NCBI RefSeq assembly: GCF_014650715.1
Contig: NZ_BMVM01000010.1
Span: 1-64,000 of the forward strand
Reading direction: 5' to 3'
Source: Streptomyces bluensis
GTDB taxonomy: Bacteria > Actinomycetota > Actinomycetes > Streptomycetales > Streptomycetaceae
Length of the DNA stretch: 64,000 bases
Shown here: one piece after another, positions 7,838 to 16,126 of the stretch
Layout: each line of letters begins with the position of its first letter
How positions within the stretch are numbered: position 1 is the first letter of the stretch
Notes under the pieces: generated by a model
Database searches by the model: none
Seen by the model: the letters and a program-made list of their open reading frames with translations, nothing else
What the model was told of the DNA's origin: nothing
Position numbers and translations under genes: made by a program

Positions 7838-8308
7838 GTGCACCATCACGGCTACCTGTGGACGGGCCCGAAAGAGCGTTTCGACAACGAGGCCCTACGG
7901 CGGCCCCCACATCCCGACCCGCCCCCGGCCGGAAGCAAACCGGAACTGATCCAGCGTTACCGCGAGGTGGCGGCGGAGTTCCCCACCGCTGACCTGCCTC
8001 CACTGGAAACGGCCTACTGGCTCATCAAGCCGCATTCCCTGATTCGAGGCACGTGGCATGAAGCGAAGGAAGCGGCGGCGTGGGTCGGGGACCGGTTGAC
8101 CGAGTACGCGCCCCGGTTCGCCTCCGAGGCACAGCGGGACATCGTCCGGCTCGCCGTTCTCGTCAACTCTGCTGCGGAGCGGCTGGAGTCCGGAACTGAT
8201 GTGACGCTGGGCTTCTACCTCGAACGACCCTCGTTTCTGTCCCTCTCGGTGGTGACGTGTTCCCCGAACCGTTCGAGACCTGAACTGGCCTGTCCTCTCA
8301 AGGGATGA
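7838..8308 (+). CDS. Hypothetical protein of the WhiJ-type island
   Basis: The 156-residue protein starts at GTG 7838 (HHHGYLWTGPKERFDNEALR). The central part is soluble and helical (ETAYWLIKPHSLIRGTWHEA; QRDIVRLAVLVNSAAERLES) and a block GTDVTLGFYLERPSFLSLSV closes the conserved part. No catalytic motif or membrane segment is visible. I recall similar uncharacterised proteins next to HTH/DUF397 genes in Streptomyces but cannot give it a function. Confidence 0.6.
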   Translation: MHHHGYLWTGPKERFDNEALRRPPHPDPPPAGSKPELIQRYREVAAEFPTADLPPLETAYWLIKPHSLIRGTWHEAKEAAAWVGDRLTEYAPRFASEAQRDIVRLAVLVNSAAERLESGTDVTLGFYLERPSFLSLSVVTCSPNRSRPELACPLKG

Positions 8309-8434
8309 GGTTCCGTCCCTTCTCACCGCGTGCACGGATCGTCAAACGACTGTGGTCTCTCAGTCAACAATCGGGCCGCGCTGTCGCACATCCTGATGCC
8401 CAGCAGGGGAACAGAGGATGACCACGGAGGGGAC

Positions 8435-8872
8435 ATGAACAAGGCAACTTCGAGGTTCGCCCGCGGCGCGCTCGCCGCCGTCGCGGCAGGCGGTCTGGTG
8501 CTCGGGCTGGCCGGCTCGGCGCACGCGTCGTCGAACGCGACGGCGTACGTGTACGGCCCCAACGGCGCCCGCCTGGGCGCGGCCTACTTCCAGGCCGACC
8601 CCTATGACATCCCCGACCCCAGCAGGCCCGACTACCCGGGCGACGCGATCAGGGCCTGCGACCAGGTGCCCGGGGACGGCTACGGCGTCCAGGCCCAGCT
8701 CGACATCGGCCGTGACAACACCATCGACCGCCGCGCGAACGGGACCGGCGCACAGTGCTCCGACTGGGCGACGGGCAACCTCGGCGAGGAGACACCGGTG
8801 CGGGTTCGCGCCTGCCAGATCCTGAACGGCACCGTGCGAGAGTGCGGCTCCTGGAGCAACGGGGTGTCCTGA
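8435..8872 (+). CDS. Small secreted protein
   Basis: The 145-residue protein starts at ATG 8435 with GGAGG upstream; the longer frame from 8330 has no ribosome site. A Sec signal peptide is clear: NKATSRFAR, then a hydrophobic Ala/Val/Gly/Leu core, then SAHAS as cleavage site near residue 29. The mature part has four cysteines in two likely pairs (ACDQVPGDGYG ... AQCSDWATG; VRACQILNG ... RECGSW) and a GRDNTIDR repeat-like turn. It is likely an extracellular disulfide-stabilised protein; I do not recognise a family. Confidence 0.75.
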   Translation: MNKATSRFARGALAAVAAGGLVLGLAGSAHASSNATAYVYGPNGARLGAAYFQADPYDIPDPSRPDYPGDAIRACDQVPGDGYGVQAQLDIGRDNTIDRRANGTGAQCSDWATGNLGEETPVRVRACQILNGTVRECGSWSNGVS

Positions 8873-8924
8873 ACGGGCGGAAATTCGGCAGACACGCCCG
8901 CCACGCGCCCGCCATGATCCGCCC

Positions 8925-9740
8925 ATGGATCGCCGACGCATCAGCGCCCTCGCCCACGCCGACCACCCCATCGCCGCGCCCCTGAGCGACACCTCCGTGG
9001 CCCGCCTCCTCGATCGCGCCCTGCGGGACGGGACCGAGCCGGACGGGGCCGTGCCGGACGGAGCCGAGCGAGACAGGGACGTACGAGACCGGGACGTGCG
9101 GATACTCGATCTCGGGTGCGGGGAAGCGGCCTGGCTGGTACGGGCCGTGGAGGGGCGGCCTGGGGTCAGGGCCCACGGGGTCGATCTGGACGCCGGCACC
9201 GTCGCCAGGGCCCGCGACGGGATCGCCGCGCGCGGGTTCGGTGACCGGGTCACCCTGTACGCCCAGGACGCCCGCGCGTTCGTCGCCGAGGAGCCGTTCG
9301 ACGTGGTGCTCTGTGTCGGCGCGGCGCATGCCTTCGGTGGTCTCCTGCCCACCCTCGAAGCGGTCCGGCGCCATCTCGCCCCGGGCGGTACGGCCCTGAT
9401 CGGCGACGCCTTCTGGGAGCGTGAGCCCCGTCAGGGCACGCTCGACGCCGGGTTCGAGGCCGACGACTACACCGACCTCGGGACGACCGTCGACAGGATC
9501 GTCGCGGACGGGTGGACGCCCGTGTACGGGCACATCAGCACCACCGAGGAGTGGGACGAGTACGAGTGGTCGTGGACCGGGTCCCTCTCCCGCTGGGCCC
9601 TCGACCATCCCGACGACCCGGACAGCGGCGAGGCGCTCAGGGCCGCCGCCGAGCACCGCTCCGGCTGGCTGCACGGCTACCGCCGCACCCTCGGCTTCGT
9701 CACGCTCGTACTGCGGCGAACGCCCGGCCGCGTGCGATGA
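8925..9740 (+). CDS. SAM-dependent methyltransferase (class I)
   Basis: The 271-residue protein has a Rossmann-type methyltransferase core: motif I ILDLGCGEAAW near residue 60, an acidic strand-2 end (GVDLDAGTV) that binds the SAM ribose, FDVVLCVGAAHAFGG as motif IV/V, and LAPGGTALIGDAFWER after it. The C-terminal half (DGWTPVYGHISTTEEWDEYE) fits small-molecule methyltransferases of the Methyltransf_25 kind. Residues 33-58 are a local RDG/PDGAERDRD repeat encoded by imperfect short repeats, absent from the family core. The substrate is unknown. Confidence 0.8.
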   Translation: MDRRRISALAHADHPIAAPLSDTSVARLLDRALRDGTEPDGAVPDGAERDRDVRDRDVRILDLGCGEAAWLVRAVEGRPGVRAHGVDLDAGTVARARDGIAARGFGDRVTLYAQDARAFVAEEPFDVVLCVGAAHAFGGLLPTLEAVRRHLAPGGTALIGDAFWEREPRQGTLDAGFEADDYTDLGTTVDRIVADGWTPVYGHISTTEEWDEYEWSWTGSLSRWALDHPDDPDSGEALRAAAEHRSGWLHGYRRTLGFVTLVLRRTPGRVR

Positions 9741-9761
9741 GGGCCCGGCCCCACCGCAGCC

Positions 9762-11243
9762 TCACCCCGGCCACACCACCGCCTGCACCTCGCTGTACGC
9801 GTGCAGCGCGTACGAGCCCACGTCCCGCCCCACCCCGCTCTTCTTGAAGCCGCCGAACGGGGCCTCCATATTGCGGCCGACCGTGTTCACGCCCACTCCG
9901 CCGGCCCGCAGGCGCCGTGCGACCCGGAAGGCGCGGGCCACGTCGCCGGACCAGACGTAGTCGATGAGGCCGTAGTCGGAGTCGTTGGCCAGGGCCACGG
10001 CCTCCTCCTCGTCCTCGAAGGGGAGGACCACCACGACCGGGCCGAAGATCTCCTCGCGGACCACCCGCATGTCCGGGGTGCAGTCCGCGAGGAGGGTGGG
10101 GGCCACGTAGAAGCCGTGGTCCAGGGGCGGGCGTTCGCCGCCCGCGACCACCCTCGCGCCCTCCTTGCGGCCCAGTTCGACGTACGACTCCACGCGGTCC
10201 CGGTGGGCGGCCGAGATCACCGGGCCGACGATCGTGCCCGGGTCGCGCGGGTCGCCCACCGGCAACCGGCCCGCGTACGCCGCGAGGTGCGCGACCAGCG
10301 CGTCGTACACCCCGCGCTGGGCGAGCACCCGCGTGGGGGCCGTGCAGATCTGGCCGCTGTAGAACGAGAACGTCGTGCCGATGCCCGCCACCGCCGAGCC
10401 GAGGTCCGCGTCGTCGAAGACGACGGCCGCGCCCTTCCCGCCCAGCTCCATCAGCTGCCGTTTCATGCCCCGCCCGCACACCTCGGCGATGCGCTGTCCG
10501 ACGGCCGTCGAGCCGGTGAAGCTCACCATGTCGACGTCGGGCGAGTCGACGGCCGCCTCACCCACCTCCGCACCGGAGCCGCTGACCACGTTCACGACGC
10601 CCGGCGGGGCGCCCGCCTCCTGGAGGGCCTCGGCCAGACGGTAGACGGACAGCGGGTCCTGGGGGGCGGGCTTCACGACCACCGTGTTGCCCATGGCCAG
10701 CGCGGGGGCGATCTTGCCGGCCGGGTTCGCCCACGGGTTGTTGTAGGAAGTGATGCAGGTGACGACGCCTACGGGCTGACGTATCGCCAGGGCGCCCGTC
10801 ACGGCGGCCTTGCCCAGGGGGCCCGCCTCGTTGATCTGCGGCGGCAGGGGCTGTTCGACGGGTTCCAGCGCGCCTTTCGCGTACCGCCGGAAGCGGGAGG
10901 CGCCCACCGCCACCTGCATCGCCCGCGCCGTCCCGGTCGTCGCACCGCTCTCGGCCTGCGCGAGTCCGGCGTACGGCACGAGGTGGCGCTGGATCTGCTC
11001 CGCCGTACGGGCCAGGATCACCGCCCGCTCCTCGGGGGACGTGCGCGACCACGGCCCGAACGCCTCGCGGGCCGCGGCGGCGGCCTCGTGCACCTGATCC
11101 CGCGACGCCTCCGGCGCCCACCCGACGACCCCCTCGGTCGCCGGGTCGATCACCTCGTAGTGCCCGCCGTCCGGCTCGACCCACGCGCCGCCGATGAACA
11201 GCCGCTGCGGCCCGGACGATGGGGACGCCCCCGCGGAACTCAC
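9762..11243 (-). CDS. Aldehyde dehydrogenase family protein
   Basis: The 493-residue NAD(P)-dependent aldehyde dehydrogenase has the active-site Glu in QLMELGGKGAAVVFDDADL and the nucleophilic Cys in FYSGQICTAPTRV. NAD-binding SFTGSTAVGQRIAE and C-terminal GGFKKSGVGRDVG are also present. Its GTG start overlaps the upstream amidohydrolase stop as GTGA, so it is the third gene of the LLM-amidohydrolase-ALDH operon that starts at 14226. It would oxidise an aldehyde intermediate to the acid in the cytosol. Confidence 0.88.
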   Translation of the reverse strand: MSSAGASPSSGPQRLFIGGAWVEPDGGHYEVIDPATEGVVGWAPEASRDQVHEAAAAAREAFGPWSRTSPEERAVILARTAEQIQRHLVPYAGLAQAESGATTGTARAMQVAVGASRFRRYAKGALEPVEQPLPPQINEAGPLGKAAVTGALAIRQPVGVVTCITSYNNPWANPAGKIAPALAMGNTVVVKPAPQDPLSVYRLAEALQEAGAPPGVVNVVSGSGAEVGEAAVDSPDVDMVSFTGSTAVGQRIAEVCGRGMKRQLMELGGKGAAVVFDDADLGSAVAGIGTTFSFYSGQICTAPTRVLAQRGVYDALVAHLAAYAGRLPVGDPRDPGTIVGPVISAAHRDRVESYVELGRKEGARVVAGGERPPLDHGFYVAPTLLADCTPDMRVVREEIFGPVVVVLPFEDEEEAVALANDSDYGLIDYVWSGDVARAFRVARRLRAGGVGVNTVGRNMEAPFGGFKKSGVGRDVGSYALHAYSEVQAVVWPG

Positions 11244-12970
11244 CTCGTACTCACCGTCCGCGTGTCCCGCCCGGAGCGCAACACCCTGCCCGGTACGGCA
11301 CCCGTCACCACGTCGTCCCGGATCGCCTCGACGCCGTTGACCCAGACCGCCCGTACACCGATGGCCTTGGAGTCCAGCCGCGGGCTGTCTCCCGGCAGGT
11401 CGTGCACCAGGGTGGCCTTGCCGGCGTCGATACGCTCCGGGTCGAAGAGGACCAGGTCCGCATGGAAGCCCTCCTCCACCCGGCCCCGCTCCCGCAGACC
11501 GAACAGCTGCGCCGGGTCGTCCGTCAGCATCTTCACCGCCTGCTCCAGCGGCACCAGCTTCCGCCCGCGCAGACAGTCACCGATGAAGCGCGTGGTGTAC
11601 GGGGCGCCGCACATGCGGTCCAGGTGCGCGCCCGCGTCCGAGCCGCCCAGCATGACGTCCTCGTGCCGCCAGGTCTCGGAGCGCAGGGCCCAGGAGTCGG
11701 GGTCGTTGTCGGTGGGCATGGGCCACAGGACCGTACGGAGGTCGTCCGCCGCACAGATCTCCACCAGGCACTCGAAGGGTTCCTGGCCGCGTTCGGCCGC
11801 GATGTCCCGTACGACACGGCCGGTCAGGCCCTCGTTGGCCGCGCTGTAGGTGTCCCCGATGACGTACCGCCCGAAGTTGGTCAGCCGCCGCAGGACACCC
11901 GCCTCCTTGGAGTGGGCGCCCTTCAGCATCTCGGCCCGCACCTCTGGGTCGCGCAGCCTGGCGATCCTCTCCGGGACGGGCAGACTCAGGATCGGCCCCC
12001 ATCCCGGGATCAGGTTCAGCGCGCAGAACGTGCCCAGCGACATGTTCATGGGCGTGAGGATCGGCATGGTCAGCGCGACGATCCGGCCGCCGGCCTTGCG
12101 GGCGCGCTCGCTGGCGAGGAGCTGCCGCGGTACGCGCTCGGGGACCGCCGCGTCGATCGTCAGCACGTTCCAGTTCAGGGGGCGGCCGGCGGCCGAGGTC
12201 ATCTCCACGAAGAGGTCGATCTCCTCGTCGCTGAACTGGTCCAGGCAGCCCGCCACGATCGCCTCGATCTGGGTGCCCTCGTACTCACCGACGGCCCGCG
12301 AGAGCGCCAGCAGCTCGGCGGGCTTCGCATGCCGCGACGCGACCGGCTTCCCGTCGCCGTCGGAGTGCGAGCGCGACTGGGTGGTGGACAGCCCCCAGGC
12401 GCCCGCCTCCATCGCCTCGCCCAACAGCCGTACCATCGCGTCGAGTTGCTCCGCCGACGGCTGCCCACCCACCGCGTCCGGACCCATGACGTACCGCCGC
12501 AGCGCACAGTGCCCCACCATGAAGCCCGCGTTGACGGCGATACGGCCCTCCAGGGCGTCCAGGTAGTCCCCGAAGGTGTGCCAGCTCCAGGGCGCGCCCT
12601 CCTCCAGGGCGACCAGCGACATGCCCTCGACCTTGGACATCATGCGACGGGTGTAGTCGGCGTCCTCGGGGCGGGAGGGGTTGAGCGGGGCGAGCGTGAA
12701 TCCGCAGTTCCCGCCCGCGACCGTGGTCACCCCGTGGTTCAGGGAGGGGGTGGCGTACGGGTCCCAGAACAGCTGGGCGTCGTAGTGCGTGTGCGGGTCG
12801 ACGAAGCCGGGGGCGAGGACGAGACCGCTCGCGTCCTCGACCGTGCGGGACTCCTCGGTGACGGACCCGACGACGGCGATCCGCCCGTCGCGTATCCCCA
12901 CGTCGGCGGTGTACGCGGGAGCGCCGGTGCCGTCGACAACGGTCGCACCTTTGATGACGTGGTCGAGCAT
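11240..12970 (-). CDS. D-aminoacylase / N-acyl-D-amino-acid deacylase-type amidohydrolase
   Basis: This is a 576-residue amidohydrolase-superfamily enzyme (D-aminoacylase branch). Zinc-site motifs are visible: GFVDPHTHYDAQLFWDP near residue 60, GNCGFTLAPL, VGHCALRRYVMG near 155 and GGSDAGAHLDRMCG near 450. An upstream ATG at 12979 is only one base from the GAGGAGG site, so the ATG at 12970 (start MLDHVIKGA) is preferred. It is translationally coupled to the aldehyde dehydrogenase. The reaction is likely hydrolysis of an amide or cyclic amide; the substrate is not evident. Confidence 0.82.
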   Translation of the reverse strand: MLDHVIKGATVVDGTGAPAYTADVGIRDGRIAVVGSVTEESRTVEDASGLVLAPGFVDPHTHYDAQLFWDPYATPSLNHGVTTVAGGNCGFTLAPLNPSRPEDADYTRRMMSKVEGMSLVALEEGAPWSWHTFGDYLDALEGRIAVNAGFMVGHCALRRYVMGPDAVGGQPSAEQLDAMVRLLGEAMEAGAWGLSTTQSRSHSDGDGKPVASRHAKPAELLALSRAVGEYEGTQIEAIVAGCLDQFSDEEIDLFVEMTSAAGRPLNWNVLTIDAAVPERVPRQLLASERARKAGGRIVALTMPILTPMNMSLGTFCALNLIPGWGPILSLPVPERIARLRDPEVRAEMLKGAHSKEAGVLRRLTNFGRYVIGDTYSAANEGLTGRVVRDIAAERGQEPFECLVEICAADDLRTVLWPMPTDNDPDSWALRSETWRHEDVMLGGSDAGAHLDRMCGAPYTTRFIGDCLRGRKLVPLEQAVKMLTDDPAQLFGLRERGRVEEGFHADLVLFDPERIDAGKATLVHDLPGDSPRLDSKAIGVRAVWVNGVEAIRDDVVTGAVPGRVLRSGRDTRTVSTR

Positions 12971-13107
12971 GACGCACATACCTCCTCGGGCGCCTGATCA
13001 AAGTGCGGTGCGTGCACGCCCCTGAAAGGGGCGCGGGACTGTATCGATATGCGGCTCCGCCGCGTGGGCGCGAGCAACCACAACCAACCCGCAGCCGCCA
13101 ACCAACC

Positions 13108-14226
13108 TCAGGCAGCCCCCCGGAACCGCGACGTCCGATGAACCGGATCCGTATCGATCTTCGGAATCACGTGCTCCCCGACCAACCTGATCGTCTGCAA
13201 CGTGTCCTCCCGCGAGATCCCCACCGGCAGCCCGAAGCTCAACTGATCCGCCCCGGCCTGCTCCCACCGCTTGCACTGCGTGAGCACCTCGTCCGGATCA
13301 CCGCAGATCAACAGCTCCTCGGCGATCAGCAGTTCGATGATCTCCTCGGTGTACTCGGGCAGCGTCTCGGGCCACACCGGGAAGCCCTCGGGCCGCGGGA
13401 ACGTGTCGTGGTACCGGAAGACGAGCGAGGGCAGATAGTGCAGCCCCCCGCCGGCGGCGATCCGCACCGCCTCCGCGTGCGTCGGCGCGCAGATCGCGGT
13501 CGACGTCACCATGACGTTGTCGTTGACGAAGGCGCCGATCGGTTCGGCGTCCACGATCGCCGTCTTGTACTGCTCCAGCACCCACTCCATGTCGGAGACC
13601 TTCTGCACGCTGAAGCCGAGCACGCCCAGGCCCTTGCGGGCGGCCATGGCGTACGAGGGCGGGGAGCCGGCCGCGTACCACATCGCCGGGTGCGCCTTCC
13701 CGTACGGCTTCGGCAGCACCTTGCGCGGCGGGAGCGACCAGTGCTTGCCCTGGAACCCGGTGTACTCCTCCTGGAGCCACATCTTCGGGAACTCGGCGAT
13801 GGTCTCTTCCCAGATCTCCTTGGTGTAGTTCATGTCGGTGACGCCGGGGATGAAGCCGAGGATCTCGTGACTGCCCGCGCCCCGCCCGCTGCCGAACTCG
13901 AAACGGTTCTCACTGAGGTGGTCCAGCATGGCCACCTTCTCGGCGACCTTCACCGGGTGGTTGACCTGGGCGAGGGGATTGAAGATGCCGGAGCCGAGGT
14001 GGATGCGCTCGGTGGCGTGCGCCAGATACCCCAGGAAGACGTCGTTGGCGGAGAGGTGGGAGTACTCCTCCAGGAAGTGGTGTTCGGACGCCCAGGCGTA
14101 CTTGAAGCCGGACTTGTCCGCCTGGATGACGTACTCGGTCTCCTCCATCAGCGCCTTGTGCTCCGCGAGCGGGTCGGTCTCGGCCCGCTTGCCCACGTAT
14201 CCCTGTACAAAGACCCCGAATTCCAA
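13108..14226 (-). CDS. Luciferase-like (LLM) flavin/F420-dependent oxidoreductase
   Basis: The 372-residue luciferase-fold TIM barrel begins EFGVFVQGYVG and has the diagnostic WASEHHFLEEYSHLSANDVF block (residue 46 on), IHLGSGIFNPL, and NRFEFGSGRGAGSHE. The ATG at 14226 follows a CCAAGGAG site. Two CTGAC-N5-GTCAG operators lie 36 and 102 bp upstream, placing this gene first in the operon with the amidohydrolase and the aldehyde dehydrogenase. The cofactor (FMN or F420) cannot be decided from sequence alone; related actinobacterial members use either. Confidence 0.85.
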   Translation of the reverse strand: MEFGVFVQGYVGKRAETDPLAEHKALMEETEYVIQADKSGFKYAWASEHHFLEEYSHLSANDVFLGYLAHATERIHLGSGIFNPLAQVNHPVKVAEKVAMLDHLSENRFEFGSGRGAGSHEILGFIPGVTDMNYTKEIWEETIAEFPKMWLQEEYTGFQGKHWSLPPRKVLPKPYGKAHPAMWYAAGSPPSYAMAARKGLGVLGFSVQKVSDMEWVLEQYKTAIVDAEPIGAFVNDNVMVTSTAICAPTHAEAVRIAAGGGLHYLPSLVFRYHDTFPRPEGFPVWPETLPEYTEEIIELLIAEELLICGDPDEVLTQCKRWEQAGADQLSFGLPVGISREDTLQTIRLVGEHVIPKIDTDPVHRTSRFRGAA

Positions 14227-14261
14227 GGAGATTCACCGTCCCCAGTTCAGCTTCCCGTTTC

Positions 14262-14276
14262 CTGACACATCGTCAG
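14262..14276. promoter_or_regulatory. Regulon palindrome, perfect (LLM operon)
   Basis: CTGACACATCGTCAG: perfect 5-bp arms CTGAC/GTCAG around a 5-bp spacer, 36 bp upstream of the LLM start at 14226. One of eight perfect copies of this palindrome in the window. Confidence 0.75.
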
Positions 14277-14327
14277 GTTCAGCAGTATGCCGCCGACTGT
14301 GGCACCGCACGCACGCACCGTCAATAG

Positions 14328-14342
14328 CTGACGGGGTGTCAG
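14328..14342. promoter_or_regulatory. Regulon palindrome, perfect (second site, LLM operon)
   Basis: CTGACGGGGTGTCAG: perfect arms. It overlaps the stop codon of the SDR gene (14339-14341) and lies 66 bp (six to seven helical turns) from the site at 14262, so paired binding is possible. A mirror-type CGTCA-N5-TGACG overlaps its left side. Confidence 0.65.
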
Positions 14343-15121
14343 ACGACACTGACGCCGGCCAGCCAGCCCCCGTCGATCACGAACGGCTGCCCGGTGATGT
14401 AGGAGGAGTCGTCGCAGGTGAGGAAGAGCGCGAGCCGGGCCACCTCCTCGGGCTTTCCGACCCGCCCGAGCGGCACGAGCTTGCGGTAGTACTCATCGAG
14501 GGCCTTCGCCGCCTTCTCGGGGTCGGCGTCCGGGTCGAGCTGCGCCGGATTGGTCATGGCGGTGTCGATGGCGCCCGGACAGACGGCGTTGACCCGTATC
14601 CCCTTCCCGGCCAGCTCCAGCGCCGCCACCCTCGTCAGCCCGACGATCGCGTGCTTGGTCGCGCTGTAGGCGCCCACGTACGCCATGCCGGTCACTCCCG
14701 TGTACGAGGCGGTGTTGACGATCGTGCCGCCGCCCGCCGCCGCGATCTCCGGAGCGAGGGTCCTGATGCCCAGGAACACCCCCACCTGGTTCACCTGCAC
14801 GACCTGCTGGAACTCCTCCAGGGGTGTGTTGACCAGCTTGTTGAAGCGCAGGATGCCGGCGTTGTTGACGAGCCCGTCGATCCGCCCGTACGCGCCCTTG
14901 GCGACGGCCACGGCGGCCCGCCAGTCGTCCTCACGACGCACATCGAGGTGCACGTACAGCGCACCCGCACCCAGCTCCTTCGCGAGCGCCTCACCCTTGT
15001 CATCGAGCACGTCGGCCACGACGACCTTCGCGCCTTCCGCCGCGAACAGGCGGGCCTCCTGCTCCCCCTGGCCGCGTGCCGCGCCGGTGACGAGGACGAC
15101 ACGGCCGTCCAGCTTGCCCAT
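14339..15121 (-). CDS. Short-chain dehydrogenase/reductase (SDR)
   Basis: The 260-residue classical SDR has the NAD-binding TGAARGQGEQEA near the N-terminus, NNAG at LVNNAGILRFN, the catalytic Ser in TASYTGVTG, and the catalytic pair YSATK. It ends with the usual GQPFVIDGGWLAG. The ATG at 15121 (MGKLDG) is chosen over GTG 15127 because AAGGAG lies six bases before it. It is the third gene of the operon amidohydrolase-LLM-SDR. It probably interconverts a hydroxyl and a ketone in the pathway. Confidence 0.88.
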   Translation of the reverse strand: MGKLDGRVVLVTGAARGQGEQEARLFAAEGAKVVVADVLDDKGEALAKELGAGALYVHLDVRREDDWRAAVAVAKGAYGRIDGLVNNAGILRFNKLVNTPLEEFQQVVQVNQVGVFLGIRTLAPEIAAAGGGTIVNTASYTGVTGMAYVGAYSATKHAIVGLTRVAALELAGKGIRVNAVCPGAIDTAMTNPAQLDPDADPEKAAKALDEYYRKLVPLGRVGKPEEVARLALFLTCDDSSYITGQPFVIDGGWLAGVSVV

Positions 15122-15166
15122 GGCCACTCCTTACGGATCGGATGACAGATCGGGGTACGAACCGGG

Positions 15167-16126
15167 TCACGGGCCGAGCAGGGGCGCCACCTCGGCACCG
15201 AACGCGGTCATCTGGTCGATGAGTTCGCCGAGGCCGCGGCTGCGGAACCGCACCTGGATCTGGTCCACGCCCATCGCCCGGTAGGCCCGCAGCGACTCGG
15301 CGAGCACGTCGGGGGTGCCCGTGAGGGTGCGCCGCCCGACGTCCCAGCCCGGCGCCCCCACGTACAGGGGTTCGGTGATGGCGCCGACGGTGAACGGGCC
15401 CTCGGCCCCCGCCTGCTCGCGCAGGTCCCGGAGCCTGGCTATCTGCCCCGGCAGCCGGTCGCGCGGGTCGCCCTGCGGGAGCCAGCCGTCCCCGCGTACG
15501 GCGGCCCGTCGCACGGCGGCCGGTGAGGAACCCCCCACCCAGACGGGCACATGGCGCTGGGCGGGCCGCGGGCGCTGGCCGAGCCCCTCGAAGTCGTACG
15601 CCTTCCCGTGGTGGGCCGGGAACTCCTCCGGGCCGAGGGCGGCCCGGAGCGCGTCGACGCACTCGTCCAGGAGGGCACCCCGGGCGGCGAAGTCGACGCC
15701 CAGCACCTCGAACTCCTCCCGTACGTGCCCGGCGCCGACGCCGAGGATCAGCCGCCCTCCGGAGAGGTGGTCGAGGGTCGCGTACTGCTTGGCGGTGAGG
15801 AGGGGGTGCCGGAGCCCGACGACCGCGACATGGCTGAGCAGCCGTACGCGCTCGGTGACCGCGGCGAGGAAGGCGAGCGTGGCGACCGGGTCGTACCAGA
15901 CGGTGCTCATCGCGGCCGCGAGGCGGCGCGGGATGGCGACGTGGTCGCAGCTCGCGAGGTACGCGAAGCCGCAGCGGTCGGCGGTGCGGGCGATCTCGGC
16001 CAGGTCGTCCGGCCCGGCGCCGGCCTCCCACGGCTCGGCGTAGAGGGTGGACTGGGACTGGACGGGAAGCTGCATCCCGTACAGCAGGGGTTTACGACAG
16101 GGCCGCCGCTGTTTCGGGGCGCTCAC
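15167..16126 (-). CDS. LLM-class F420-type oxidoreductase
   Basis: The 319-residue luciferase-like protein starts at GTG 16126, which overlaps the upstream stop as GTGA. Motifs: LLYGMQLPVQSQ at the start, CGFAYLASCDHVAIP near residue 60, RVRLLSHVAVVGLRHPLLTA, and RLILGVGAGHVREEFEVLG, all typical of the F420-dependent subgroup known from mycobacteria (Rv2161c-like). It is the second gene of the operon starting at 17379. Likely role: hydride transfer to or from a pathway ketone, alcohol or enoyl intermediate using F420. Confidence 0.82.
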   Translation of the reverse strand: MSAPKQRRPCRKPLLYGMQLPVQSQSTLYAEPWEAGAGPDDLAEIARTADRCGFAYLASCDHVAIPRRLAAAMSTVWYDPVATLAFLAAVTERVRLLSHVAVVGLRHPLLTAKQYATLDHLSGGRLILGVGAGHVREEFEVLGVDFAARGALLDECVDALRAALGPEEFPAHHGKAYDFEGLGQRPRPAQRHVPVWVGGSSPAAVRRAAVRGDGWLPQGDPRDRLPGQIARLRDLREQAGAEGPFTVGAITEPLYVGAPGWDVGRRTLTGTPDVLAESLRAYRAMGVDQIQVRFRSRGLGELIDQMTAFGAEVAPLLGP